A stretch of DNA of 43,745 nt from Pseudomonadota bacterium (GTDB lineage: Bacteria; Pseudomonadota; Alphaproteobacteria; Rhizobiales; Xanthobacteraceae): assembly GCA_016195095.1 (NCBI GenBank), contig JACQAE010000178.1, positions 1-43,745 on the forward strand, read 5' to 3'. Position 1 is the stretch's first letter. Each line of letters begins with the position of its first letter. Shown here in pieces: positions 9,514 through 17,727 of this stretch. A model generated the notes under the pieces. The model did not search any database and was not told the DNA's origin. It saw only the letters and a program-made list of their open reading frames with translations. A program made the position numbers and the translations under genes.

Positions 9514-9560
9514 GAGGGAATTGCGCACGAGGCGGAAGCCGACCTCGGCGCATGATCGGT

Positions 9561-10304
9561 TCAACGCTTGGCGAGCGAGCGCACATAGTGAACCACGGCC
9601 CAGATTTCGTCGGGCTTGGCCTGGCTGGCATAGGAAGGCATCGGCGTGCCATCGAGGCCGGTGGCGATGCGCGCATAAAGCGCCTTCGCGTCGTCGCCGC
9701 TCTTGAAGACACCGGTGGTAAGGTCGGGCGCCCAGATGCGTCCCTTGGCATCGTCTTTAAGCGTCAGCGAGGACGCGCCATCGCCGGTTCCGGTGTCGCC
9801 GTGACAGGTCTGGCACTTGAGCGCCGTGTAAACGGTTTTGCCTTTTTCCAAAAGCGCCGCCGAGACTTCGGGCGCGGCCGGGATCGCGATCGGACGCGGC
9901 GCCGTCTTGATATCGGCGAACTGCCTGACCACGCCGACCAGCGCCCGCCGGTCGGCCTCGGGCAGTTCTCGAAACGACGGCATGGCGGAATGGGCGATGC
10001 CCTGCGTGATCGTGCGCAACAGGTCGTCGTCAGTCGGCGGCTGACCGCTTGGCGTCGTGCGCAGCTTGAACACGCCGAGGATGAAATTGCGCGGCTTGGG
10101 GTTGACGATGTGCGCCCCAGGGCCCTCGCCGTCACCCTTGACGCCATGGCAGGCGGCGCATTCGCGCGCGTAGATTTCCTTGCCCTTGGCGAGCGAGGCC
10201 TGTGCTCGGCCCGGCCGCTCCGCCGCCGGCGCGGACAAGGCGCTGGCGCCAAGGAGCGCGGACGCGAGCAAGAGCATGCCGGCAGCGGATCGATGCGATA
10301 TCAT
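9561..10304 (-). CDS. Periplasmic diheme cytochrome c
   Basis: A 247-residue protein whose ATG at 10304 follows an AGGGAGG ribosome site; it starts 10 bases after the stop of the Mo-enzyme gene. Residues 1-28 are a signal peptide. Two class I cytochrome c domains follow, with haem motifs CAACH (49-53) and CQTCH (164-168) and methionine ligands in SAMPSF (Met108) and TPMPSY (Met222). Its place directly behind the Rieske/Mo-enzyme pair makes it the obvious electron partner. Electrons could pass between the Rieske subunit and this cytochrome and on to either an oxidase or the diheme peroxidase. The direction of flow cannot be told from sequence. Confidence 0.9.
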   Translation of the reverse strand: MISHRSAAGMLLLASALLGASALSAPAAERPGRAQASLAKGKEIYARECAACHGVKGDGEGPGAHIVNPKPRNFILGVFKLRTTPSGQPPTDDDLLRTITQGIAHSAMPSFRELPEADRRALVGVVRQFADIKTAPRPIAIPAAPEVSAALLEKGKTVYTALKCQTCHGDTGTGDGASSLTLKDDAKGRIWAPDLTTGVFKSGDDAKALYARIATGLDGTPMPSYASQAKPDEIWAVVHYVRSLAKR

Positions 10305-10314
10305 GTCCGCCTCC

Positions 10315-12921
10315 CTAACCGATGCTGCGCGGAACAAACGACATGCCGCCTTCGAGCTTCTTCAGCGGCGTCTCGCCGATCTTGGCCACCCTGCCCTTGC
10401 CGAGCTTGTAGTTGTAAACGCCGGTGACCGGGTCGGTGATCGCCGGGACGACGTTGTTGGCGTTCTGCCCGGGATAGAAGGTGTAAGTATAGGCAACGCC
10501 CGGCGCGACTTCGTCGGTGACATAGGCGACGAGCGAGATCGCCCCCTTGGTCGCCTCACCCAGAATATTGACGACGAAATCGTTCTCGACGCTGACCAGA
10601 TCGCCGCTCTCGATGCCGCGTGGCATCGCGTCGGCGGCATTGATGAAGAGAAAATTCGACGGATAGCGCCGCTTGACGGCGGCCTTGCGCAGATCGTCAT
10701 ACATCGTCTGCCACAATTCGTTGATGCGGCCATTGGTGATCCACAGCTCGCCGTCGCGTGGCGAAAAGCGCTCGCGCACCGGCTTGACGCTGCGCCAATC
10801 GCCCTTCATCAGGATCGCCTTGCCGCTCGCCGTGTTGAACTGCTTGACGATCTTGTTGGCGTCCTTGTCGGCGGGAAAAGTCTGGTCGTGCAGGCGATCC
10901 GTACCCACCAGTTTGCCGGCCTCGATGCGGGCCGGAAGCTGGATGCCGGTCGTGCTGAGTTCGGTCAGCAGGTCATGGGCGCGCTTGCCCGTTCTTTTCG
11001 CTAGTTCGACGACGGCGGTCGCGTCATAGGCGCCGCCCTTGGACTTCGTGACCGCTTCCTCAAATACGTCGTTGGAAGTCTTCCACGCGTAGCCGCTATA
11101 GCCCATCTTCTTGGCGACTTCGGCCACGATCCACCAGTCGGGCTTGGCCTCGCCTGGCGCGTCATAGAATTTCGAGTAGATGCGCAAGCGGCGCTCGCCC
11201 TGCGCGCGCGCGAAATTTTCCTCGCCCCAACCCGCCGCCGGCAGAACGAGGTCGGCATATTCGGTGAGATCGTTCTGGTAGATGTCCTGCTGAATGAGCA
11301 CCATGCCGCCATTGTCGACGCGCTGCTTGAGCGTCGCGATGGCTTGGTCCTTGTCGAAGGAGCTGACCTGCGCGGCGTGCTGGCGGGTAAGCGCGGCAAT
11401 CTTGTCGCGCAGTGATTGCCCCGCCGACAGCGCGGTCACCCAGGTCGTTCCGATGGCCCAGGTCAGCCGCGTCTTGCCTTCGAACACGGCGAGATCGGTA
11501 TTGAGCGGTATCTTGCCGCCGCTCGGATCGCCCGGCTTGACGTCATGATAGACCGCGTTTGACTTCGCCAGCGGATAGCCGGCGGCTTTCATCATTCCGC
11601 GCTGGTGCCCGCCGGCGCGTGACATGACTTGGCCCGGTCGGCCACCCGCGCCGCAAACGAGACCAAGCGCGGAGAGCGATGCGCTGTTGGGAAAGTTGAA
11701 CGACCAGTAATTTCCCTTTTCCAGGAGGAATGACGCTTTCGGGCGGACCTGGCCGCGCGGGCGCGCGATGAGCTCGGCGGCGCGAAGAATTTTTTGCGCC
11801 GGAACGCCGGTGACCTTCGCGACATTGTCGAGCCGGTATTCGTCGTCGGCGATGAGCCAGGCCTTGTACTCGTCAAAGCTCAGACCGAAACGCGCGCGCC
11901 GCCAGTTGGACTTCTCCTGCGCGATCTCCGCCCGTCCGGCGATGACCTTACCGATCCACGCGCGATCCTCCCAGCTATTTTCAAGAATGACGCGCGCGAT
12001 GCCGTTGTTGAGAATGGAATCCGTGCCCGGCAGCAATTGCAGATGGACGCCATCGGTGCGCTCGGCATAGGCCGCGGTCGGGCTCTTGCGCGGATTGACG
12101 AACACGATCTTGGCGCCGCCGGGCGCGATCCATTCGGTGAATAGGATCGTCTGGTTCTCGTAGGGGTCGTTGCCGCTGATGTAGATGACGTCGGCTTCTT
12201 TCCAATCCTTGTAGGCGGCCGAGAAACCGTCGACGCCGCAATCGTCGAGGCCGGTGGCGTCGTTTTCCGCGGTTGGCTTGTCGTGCTCGGCGGCGTTCGG
12301 CGTGCCGACCGAGGCGAAGGCAAGCTTGGTGATCGCGTAGGTGTTCTCCCAGAAGTGATACGAAAAAAAGCGCGTCGCCCACGACGCCTCGCCATGCCTG
12401 GCGATGACGTGCTTTGACACCTCGGCGACGATGCTGGTCGCCGCGTCCCATGAGATGGGCAGCAACATGCCGCGCACGCGCAGCAGCGGCGTTTGCAGGC
12501 GATCGGCCGTCGGCCGCGTCGGATTATAGAGTTTTTGCGCCAAAGCACCGCCGCGCACGCTGTGATTGCCCTGGCGGTTGACCGCGTTCTCCCCGTCAGG
12601 AACGATGACCACGTGGTGCAGCTTGCCGTTGCGCTTGACGACATTGTGCATGCTGGGGCTGATCCAGGCGCCCGTCGCCGGGGCGACCGGGAAGTCGGCG
12701 CGCAATGCATTGCGCGCGGCTTTCGACCCGCCCTCCTCGTCATGCGGCCACACATAGGCCTTGTAACCGCAGCCGACGATGCAGTATTCGCACGCCGTCG
12801 GAAAAACCTCTGCATTCGCCGGCGGCACGGGCACCTGGTCAACGGGTATTTCGTAGGTCGCGAAATCAATGCTCGGGGTGCGCGCGGCGAACAGGTCGCG
12901 GCGGCTAAATTTGCGCTGCAT
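10315..12921 (-). CDS. AioA/IdrA-like molybdopterin oxidoreductase large subunit
   Basis: An 868-residue DMSO-reductase-family enzyme. Two ATGs are adjacent (12924, 12921); the second is better spaced from the AGGAGG at 12927-12932. The N-terminal cluster motif CEYCIVGC (Cys44, Cys47, Cys51), with Ser121 in GNHSVRGG in place of a fourth cysteine, is the arsenite-oxidase pattern that binds a [3Fe-4S] cluster. WPHDEEGG, IVPDGENAVN, EWIAPGGAKIVFVNPR and the Arg435/His439 pair in SRAGGHQRG also match AioA. The loop that in AioA supplies arsenite-binding His195 eight residues before Glu203 reads RFFSYHFWE here (184-192): the Glu is kept, the His position is Arg. There is no own export signal; export with the Tat-signal Rieske subunit is expected. 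Likely a periplasmic oxyanion oxidase or reductase of unknown substrate; iodate reductase is the best-known alternative. Confidence 0.88.
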   Translation of the reverse strand: MQRKFSRRDLFAARTPSIDFATYEIPVDQVPVPPANAEVFPTACEYCIVGCGYKAYVWPHDEEGGSKAARNALRADFPVAPATGAWISPSMHNVVKRNGKLHHVVIVPDGENAVNRQGNHSVRGGALAQKLYNPTRPTADRLQTPLLRVRGMLLPISWDAATSIVAEVSKHVIARHGEASWATRFFSYHFWENTYAITKLAFASVGTPNAAEHDKPTAENDATGLDDCGVDGFSAAYKDWKEADVIYISGNDPYENQTILFTEWIAPGGAKIVFVNPRKSPTAAYAERTDGVHLQLLPGTDSILNNGIARVILENSWEDRAWIGKVIAGRAEIAQEKSNWRRARFGLSFDEYKAWLIADDEYRLDNVAKVTGVPAQKILRAAELIARPRGQVRPKASFLLEKGNYWSFNFPNSASLSALGLVCGAGGRPGQVMSRAGGHQRGMMKAAGYPLAKSNAVYHDVKPGDPSGGKIPLNTDLAVFEGKTRLTWAIGTTWVTALSAGQSLRDKIAALTRQHAAQVSSFDKDQAIATLKQRVDNGGMVLIQQDIYQNDLTEYADLVLPAAGWGEENFARAQGERRLRIYSKFYDAPGEAKPDWWIVAEVAKKMGYSGYAWKTSNDVFEEAVTKSKGGAYDATAVVELAKRTGKRAHDLLTELSTTGIQLPARIEAGKLVGTDRLHDQTFPADKDANKIVKQFNTASGKAILMKGDWRSVKPVRERFSPRDGELWITNGRINELWQTMYDDLRKAAVKRRYPSNFLFINAADAMPRGIESGDLVSVENDFVVNILGEATKGAISLVAYVTDEVAPGVAYTYTFYPGQNANNVVPAITDPVTGVYNYKLGKGRVAKIGETPLKKLEGGMSFVPRSIG

Positions 12922-12934
12922 CATCGCCTCCTGT

Positions 12935-13516
12935 TCAACCGCGCATTGTGGGTGTCTTCGCACCCTCGGCGAGCGAGCCGTCCTTCAGATTGTGGCGGTA
13001 GCCGTAAATCAGCCCAGCAACCCGCACCGCGAACACGTCGTCGCCAGCAATTTCGAGCACCACCTGCGGCAAGCTCTGGGTGGCGCTCGCATGCACCGCA
13101 ACGCCGCCCCTCGTGAGATCAAAGGTCGAGAAATGAAATGGACATGGACCAACCGCCTTGAGATCATGGCGGTAGCGGCCGCGCAGATTGCCGCCCATAT
13201 GCGTGCACAGTGAGCTGAACGCGACGATGTCGTGATCGGGTCCGACGCCGCCTTGCGCGGGAGCGCCGAGTTTGACGATGAAATTCGGCTGCGCTTGGAG
13301 CGGATAGGTGAATGCCAGCGGCACGCCGTCGTGCAACTCGCCGATACGCACAACGCGCTTGCGCGGATAGGCGACACCCTCGCTCGCGCGCTGCGCGCTG
13401 GCGGCGCCGATGGGCGCGACCATGCCGGCGATTATGCCACCACCACCCGCCAACAACGCATCGCGACGCGTCAGGCAAGCAGCATGATCGCAGGCGGTTT
13501 CCTTTTCGGCGCTCAT
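12935..13516 (-). CDS. Rieske [2Fe-2S] subunit, AioB/IdrB-like, Tat-exported
   Basis: A 193-residue protein starting at the ATG at 13516 behind GGGAG. It has a twin-arginine signal (LTRRDALLAGGGGIIAG, residues 15-31, cleaved near 41). The Rieske ligands are in LCTHMGG (Cys104, His106) and GPCPFH (Cys125, His128). Surrounding segments GVPLAFTYP, GGVGPDHDIVAFSSLCTH and AVRVAGLIYGYRHN are those of arsenite oxidase small subunits. The usual disulfide cysteines next to the cluster are Gly109 and Phe127 here, as in some AioB proteins, which is expected to affect redox behaviour. The gene is 13 bases upstream of the Mo-subunit gene and 26 bases downstream of the anti-sigma gene, so the two subunits are co-expressed and probably co-exported. 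Confidence 0.88.
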   Translation of the reverse strand: MSAEKETACDHAACLTRRDALLAGGGGIIAGMVAPIGAASAQRASEGVAYPRKRVVRIGELHDGVPLAFTYPLQAQPNFIVKLGAPAQGGVGPDHDIVAFSSLCTHMGGNLRGRYRHDLKAVGPCPFHFSTFDLTRGGVAVHASATQSLPQVVLEIAGDDVFAVRVAGLIYGYRHNLKDGSLAEGAKTPTMRG

Positions 13517-13542
13517 CACCACACTCCCTTCATGAAAACAGG

Positions 13543-14511
13543 CTAGCGGACCGCGCAGGGACAGGTCGCATCTGGCTGCGATTGGGTGATGGCGTAGGCG
13601 CCCACCATGGCAATTGCGCGCGATCGCAGCACGCGCGTATCGTGGCCCTGACCCCAGCTCCGCCGCAGGTCGGTCGCGGCGCGCAGCAGCAGCGTTCGCG
13701 GCAGATCCGCCACCAGCGCGAAAGCGAGCGTGCCTTCGCGCCAAATCAAGCTGGTGTAGCCCTTGTGCTCGCGCACGGAGACGTTCCAATCGTCGATACG
13801 CTCGTCGCCGGCACTGGGAATTTCCAGCGACTCGCCCGACATGACGTAGAGCGACACGACATTTTCGCCCTTTTGGTACATCAGCGCCGACAGACGCCGA
13901 TTGAGGAAGTAGCAGAGCCGCGCGCCAACCAGCCGATAGCCGTCAATGCGCGCCGCCGGCGCCGGCGGATGAAAATCGAGCTTGTCCGCCCACCAGTCCG
14001 CGACCAGGCGCGGACTTTCGCTCGCCAAGTCGAGCGGCCGGTGGCTGGCGCGGTAGGTAATCAGGTCGTTGATCGGCTCGCGCACGAGCGCGGTCATTTG
14101 CCCCTCAGCGCGCCGCGCGAACGGGTCCGCCAATACGATCGCGACGATCAACAGCGCGGCGGCGGCGAGGCCGATCGCGGCGCGTGCGGCAAGCGGGCGA
14201 GCGATCGCCGCAAGCAGGGCAAGGCCGTTCGCGCTGCGCGTCCTCGACGGTGACGTTGCCATGGCGCGCCGCAGCTCGTCGGCGTCGAGCGCATTGGCAA
14301 CGTGCTGCCACAGCAGGTCGGGCGCCGCGTCACTCACATGCGCCGCGCGCAGGTTGCCGTCGAGCCGGGAAATGGCGGCGGCCGCGTCGCGGCAGGATTC
14401 GCAGGAGCAGACGTGCCAATCGATTCCCGCTGGCAGCGGTTCACCAGGAAGCGCCGCGCGCAGATGCTCTCTCGCACGCGCGCAGGAAACGAGCGGCATG
14501 ACATTAATCAT
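13543..14511 (-). CDS. Zinc-finger anti-sigma factor with periplasmic domain
   Basis: A 322-residue single-pass membrane protein. The ATG at 14511 has a GGAGG five bases upstream and overlaps the sigma-factor stop by 8 bases, the usual translational coupling. Residues 33-40 (HVCSCESC) give the His-x3-Cys-x2-Cys zinc anti-sigma motif (His33, Cys37, Cys40). A membrane helix spans about 111-129. The remaining 190 residues are predicted periplasmic and would be the sensor; they contain a region with DWWADKLDFHPP, LVGARLCYF and SLIWREGTLAFALVAD, seen in anti-sigma proteins of this type. It should hold the ECF factor inactive until a periplasmic signal, perhaps the substrate or product of the downstream enzymes, is sensed. 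Confidence 0.88.
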   Translation of the reverse strand: MINVMPLVSCARAREHLRAALPGEPLPAGIDWHVCSCESCRDAAAAISRLDGNLRAAHVSDAAPDLLWQHVANALDADELRRAMATSPSRTRSANGLALLAAIARPLAARAAIGLAAAALLIVAIVLADPFARRAEGQMTALVREPINDLITYRASHRPLDLASESPRLVADWWADKLDFHPPAPAARIDGYRLVGARLCYFLNRRLSALMYQKGENVVSLYVMSGESLEIPSAGDERIDDWNVSVREHKGYTSLIWREGTLAFALVADLPRTLLLRAATDLRRSWGQGHDTRVLRSRAIAMVGAYAITQSQPDATCPCAVR

Positions 14512-15148
14512 CGCGGCCTCCGGCGAGCGCGGCGTGCGTGGATTGCGGCAGGGGCTTCACACTTTCCGGCGGTGCGAAATCCACCAGCGCCGCCTGCAGC
14601 AATTGACGCCCGCGGCTCAGCCGCGAGCGCACCGTACCAATTGGCGTTGCGAGAATGTCAGCGATCTCATCGTAACGGCACTCCTCGAGAATGGCGAGCA
14701 CCACGACCGCGCGGATGTCCGGCGACAAGTCGTCGATCGCGCGCAGGAGGTGTTCATAGAACGCGCGGCCATGCGCGCCGGTCTCCGGGTCGGCACCGGA
14801 CGCGGCGTGCAAAAGGTGCAACGCCTCGCCGTCATCGTCGGCGGATTTCGCGCACTCGTGCTCGAAAATCACATTGGTGGCCCTGCGCCGCACATTGTCG
14901 ATATGGGCGTTCATCATGATCCGCAGCAGCCAACCCTTGCCGTTCGCAACCTCGCCGGCGGCGGCGAAGGCGCGGAATGCTTTAAGACAGGTATCCTGCA
15001 CCAGGTCTTCCGCCGCCTCGCGTTGGCGGGTCATGCGCAGCGCCGTGCGGTAAAGCGCGCCGAGATGCGGCCGCGCCATCGCCTCGAACGCCTCGCGATG
15101 CCCGCAATCAACCAAAACTTTTGCTCCCCACAAGCGCGCCGACTGCAC
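14504..15148 (-). CDS. ECF RNA polymerase sigma factor
   Basis: A protein of up to 214 residues with sigma region 2 (LYRTALRMTRQREAAEDLVQDTCLKAFRAF, split here: LYRTALRMTRQREAAED then LVQDTCLKAFRAF) and region 4 (LEECRYDEIADILATPIGTV then RSRLSRGRQLL). The frame opens with GTG at 15148, which lacks a ribosome site; a TTG at 15115 has GGGGAG about 8 bases upstream and may be the true start. It overlaps the anti-sigma gene and heads the Rieske/Mo-enzyme operon. Such factors direct polymerase to promoters with a GGAAC-type -35, and a matching site lies upstream of this gene, which suggests self-activation of the whole operon. Confidence 0.9.
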   Translation of the reverse strand: MQSARLWGAKVLVDCGHREAFEAMARPHLGALYRTALRMTRQREAAEDLVQDTCLKAFRAFAAAGEVANGKGWLLRIMMNAHIDNVRRRATNVIFEHECAKSADDDGEALHLLHAASGADPETGAHGRAFYEHLLRAIDDLSPDIRAVVVLAILEECRYDEIADILATPIGTVRSRLSRGRQLLQAALVDFAPPESVKPLPQSTHAALAGGRDD

Positions 15149-15267
15149 GGTCGGCGGCGCGCCAATTTTCCGGTTGGCATCGAGCCGCTATCGCGGCCGC
15201 GCGGGCTCTCAGCCACGGCTGCCGCATTCGGTCGCCACGGCATTGTCGCCGTTGACATATGGGGAAA

Positions 15268-15294
15268 TAGACGCAGCCGCGGGAAATTAGTTCC
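15268..15294 (-). promoter_or_regulatory. Putative ECF-type promoter of the sigma/anti-sigma/Mo-enzyme operon
   Basis: On the minus strand, GGAAC (15294-15290) is followed after exactly 16 bases by CGTCTA (15273-15268), the GGAAC-N16-CGT pattern of many ECF promoters in alphaproteobacteria. It lies about 120-150 bases upstream of the sigma-factor start and points into it. The neighbouring bases extend the -35 to AGGGAACTAATTTCCC, partly palindromic. Confidence 0.5.
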
Positions 15295-15366
15295 CTCGCA
15301 ATGCGCATCGCGGCGCATGCAGGCGTCGATATCGGTCACGATCGGGTGAGCGGCATGTGACCGGGG

Positions 15367-15463
15367 CATTTTCCCGCGAAACGGGAACCGGTTCGCCGCG
15401 GAAATTGCGCCAAAGTCAAAGAAAATGGAGCGCTTTCCAATTCAATTGAAACGGAAAGCGCTC
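15367..15463 (+). repeat. Dispersed palindromic repeat, copy 1
   Basis: It has the three-part layout shared with copies at 38784 and 42918: a 40-base imperfect palindrome centred on GGGAACCGGTTC, a linker CAAAGTCAAAGAAAATGGAG, and a 36-base palindrome (15428-15463) with arms GAGCGCTTTCC and GGAAAGCGCTC. It is intergenic, between the sigma factor and livG. Confidence 0.85.
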
Positions 15464-16224
15464 ATAGGTGCAGGTCAACCGGCATACGGTGCCGACACCT
15501 GAAATATGACAACGCTCAGGCCGCATTGGCGGCCCGCACACCGGGCAAAACGCGCGTTTCGCGGCCGCGCGCGGCTTGACGGCCATCCGGGAACGCAATG
15601 CATCAGTGTCGGCGAGAAATACCGGGGCGATCACGATCATAGCCGAGGCCGCTATGGTGGCGCCGCCGGCACGTCATTTGCCACCCGCCGTCCGGGGGCG
15701 AACCGAAAAACATGAACCGGACATCCGAGGCTCGAATATTGCGACCCATTGGGGAAATGCCGTTATCCCCGCGTCGGCGGCGTCCGAATAGGCGACTTTC
15801 TCGCCTGTTACGACCCTTTGCGCGAGCGGACGCCCCCCCGGCCGGCCGTTTCAGGCGGCGGCCGGTCGCGGGCACGGATAAGCAATCCTGCTGGAACGGA
15901 ATGCGATAAAACGCTAAACCTTTGCCCACCAACGCTTGCTCGACAAAACTCAGGAAGCCTAAAATCCATCAATCGCCGGCGCCGGGCTCTTGCAAGGACA
16001 AGAATGCCCGCCGGCGTCATGCCGCTGGCGACGAACGGGCGCCAAGATGCGGTCCGTGGAGAATCTCGCGGGAAAAAATGAGACTGATCAATCAACGCGA
16101 ATATCCGCTCGCGACTGGCGCGCGTGTCGCTGCTATTCTTATCGGCGCTCCGACATGGACGTCGCCGCTGCGCGAATGTCGGTACGCCGGAATAACCTCG
16201 GAACAACGTTGAGGGGCTTGCCGC

Positions 16225-16983
16225 ATGATGAGTGATGACATTATCCTCAGCACGGAGAACCTCACCAAGGAGTTTGCCGGCTTCACCGCAGTCAATGGCA
16301 TCGACCTGAAGGTGCGCCGCGGTACCATTCATGCACTCATCGGGCCCAACGGCGCCGGCAAGACCACCTTTTTTAACCTGCTCTCCAAATTCCTCAGCCC
16401 CACCCGCGGGCGCATCATGTTCAAGGGACGCGACATTACCGCGATGGCGCCGGCGGATGTCGCGCGGCGCGGGCTGGTGCGTTCGTTCCAAATCTCCGCC
16501 GTATTTCCGCATATGAGCGTGCTGGAGAACGTGCGCATCGCCTTGCAGCGCAGCCGCGGCAGCTCGTTCGATTTCTGGCGCTCGGCCTCGGCCTTGAACC
16601 GCTTCAACGCGCGGGCGATGCAATTGATCGACGATGTCGGCCTGACGTCCTTTGCCGACTGCGCGGCGGTGGAGTTGCCCTATGGACGCAAGCGCGCGCT
16701 TGAAATCGCCACCACCTTGGCGCTCGAACCGGAAATGCTGCTGCTCGACGAGCCGACCGCTGGCATGGGGCATGAGGACATCGAGCGCATCGCGCAATTG
16801 ATCAAGCGCGTCGCCGTCGAGCGCACCGTGCTGATGGTCGAACACAATTTATCAGTGGTCGCCGATCTCTCCGATCACATTACGGTCCTCACGCGCGGGC
16901 AGGTGCTGGCCGAGGGCGATTACGCGGCGGTGTCCAACAACGCGGACGTGCGCGAGGCCTATATGGGAGTGGGACATGATTGA
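16225..16983 (+). CDS. livG: ABC transporter ATP-binding protein, LivG-type
   Basis: A 252-residue ATPase of the branched-chain amino acid importer class. The start has two adjacent ATGs (16225, 16228) behind GAGGGG. It has Walker A GPNGAGKTTFFNLLS (about 38-52), the LivG-specific signature loop LPYGRKRALEIA in place of LSGGQ, Walker B MLLLDEPTAGMG and the switch VEHNLSVV. The protein drives uptake of amino acids or similar small carboxylates at the inner face of the membrane. It overlaps livF by 8 bases and is the first gene of a five-gene operon. Confidence 0.92.
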   Translation: MMSDDIILSTENLTKEFAGFTAVNGIDLKVRRGTIHALIGPNGAGKTTFFNLLSKFLSPTRGRIMFKGRDITAMAPADVARRGLVRSFQISAVFPHMSVLENVRIALQRSRGSSFDFWRSASALNRFNARAMQLIDDVGLTSFADCAAVELPYGRKRALEIATTLALEPEMLLLDEPTAGMGHEDIERIAQLIKRVAVERTVLMVEHNLSVVADLSDHITVLTRGQVLAEGDYAAVSNNADVREAYMGVGHD

Positions 16984-17692
16984 GGCCCCCACACCATTGC
17001 TCGCGGTCAATGCGTTGCAAGCTTGGTACGGCGAGTCGCACATCCTGCATGACGTAAATTTCGACGTTCGCGAAGGCGAAGTGGCGACGCTGCTCGGGCG
17101 CAACGGCGCCGGCAAGACCACGACGCTGAAATCCATCATGGGCATTGTCGGCCGTCGTACTGGCTCGGTGCGCTTCGAGGGTCAGGAGCTAATCAATCGC
17201 CCGTCGGACCAGATCGCCCGTGCCGGTATCGCATTCTGCCCCGAGGAGCGCGGAATCTTCGCCAGCCTCGGCGTCGAGGAGAACCTATTGCTGCCGCCCG
17301 TGGTCCGGCCCGGCGGGCTCTCGCTCGAGCGCATTTTCGAGCTGTTCCCCAACCTCAAGGAACGGCTCGGCTCAAGTCAGGGCACCAAACTCTCCGGCGG
17401 CGAACAACAGATGCTGGCAATCGGGCGAATCCTGCGCACCGGCGCACGCCTTCTGCTGCTCGACGAGCCGACCGAAGGACTTGCCCCGGTCATTATTCAG
17501 CAGATCGGCAAGACCATTCGCGCGCTCAAGGAACAGGGGTTTACCATCCTCCTGGTGGAACAGAATTTCCGCTTCGCCGCGACCGTCGCTGATCGCTATT
17601 ATGTCATCGAACATGGGCGTATCATCGACCAGTTCGTCAATGCCGAATTGGAAGCCAATGTCGAGAAACTGCATGACTATCTTGGTGTTTGA
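16976..17692 (+). CDS. livF: ABC transporter ATP-binding protein, LivF-type
   Basis: A 238-residue ATPase, partner of LivG. Its ATG lies inside the end of livG, so translation is coupled. It has Walker A GRNGAGKTTTLKSIMG, the conserved FCPEERGIFASLGVEENLLL of the LivF branch, the signature LSGGEQQMLAIGR, Walker B LLLLDEPTEGLAP and a switch His replaced by Gln in LVEQNF, which is normal for LivF. The two ATPases form the motor of the importer. The binding-protein gene begins 35 bases downstream. Confidence 0.92.
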   Translation: MIEAPTPLLAVNALQAWYGESHILHDVNFDVREGEVATLLGRNGAGKTTTLKSIMGIVGRRTGSVRFEGQELINRPSDQIARAGIAFCPEERGIFASLGVEENLLLPPVVRPGGLSLERIFELFPNLKERLGSSQGTKLSGGEQQMLAIGRILRTGARLLLLDEPTEGLAPVIIQQIGKTIRALKEQGFTILLVEQNFRFAATVADRYYVIEHGRIIDQFVNAELEANVEKLHDYLGV

Positions 17693-17727
17693 TTAGCGTA
17701 TTCGACGACAACAGGGGGACTCCTTCC

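Larger units (their letters stand above)
15149..16224. other. 1.1-kb intergenic region between sigma-factor and liv operons
   Basis: This divergent region holds the putative ECF promoter (15268-15294) and a copy of the dispersed palindromic repeat (15367-15463). From about 15470 to 16200, short open frames exist on both strands but show arginine-rich translations with no motif. The livG promoter must lie at the right end; no clear -35/-10 was found. Confidence 0.5.
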
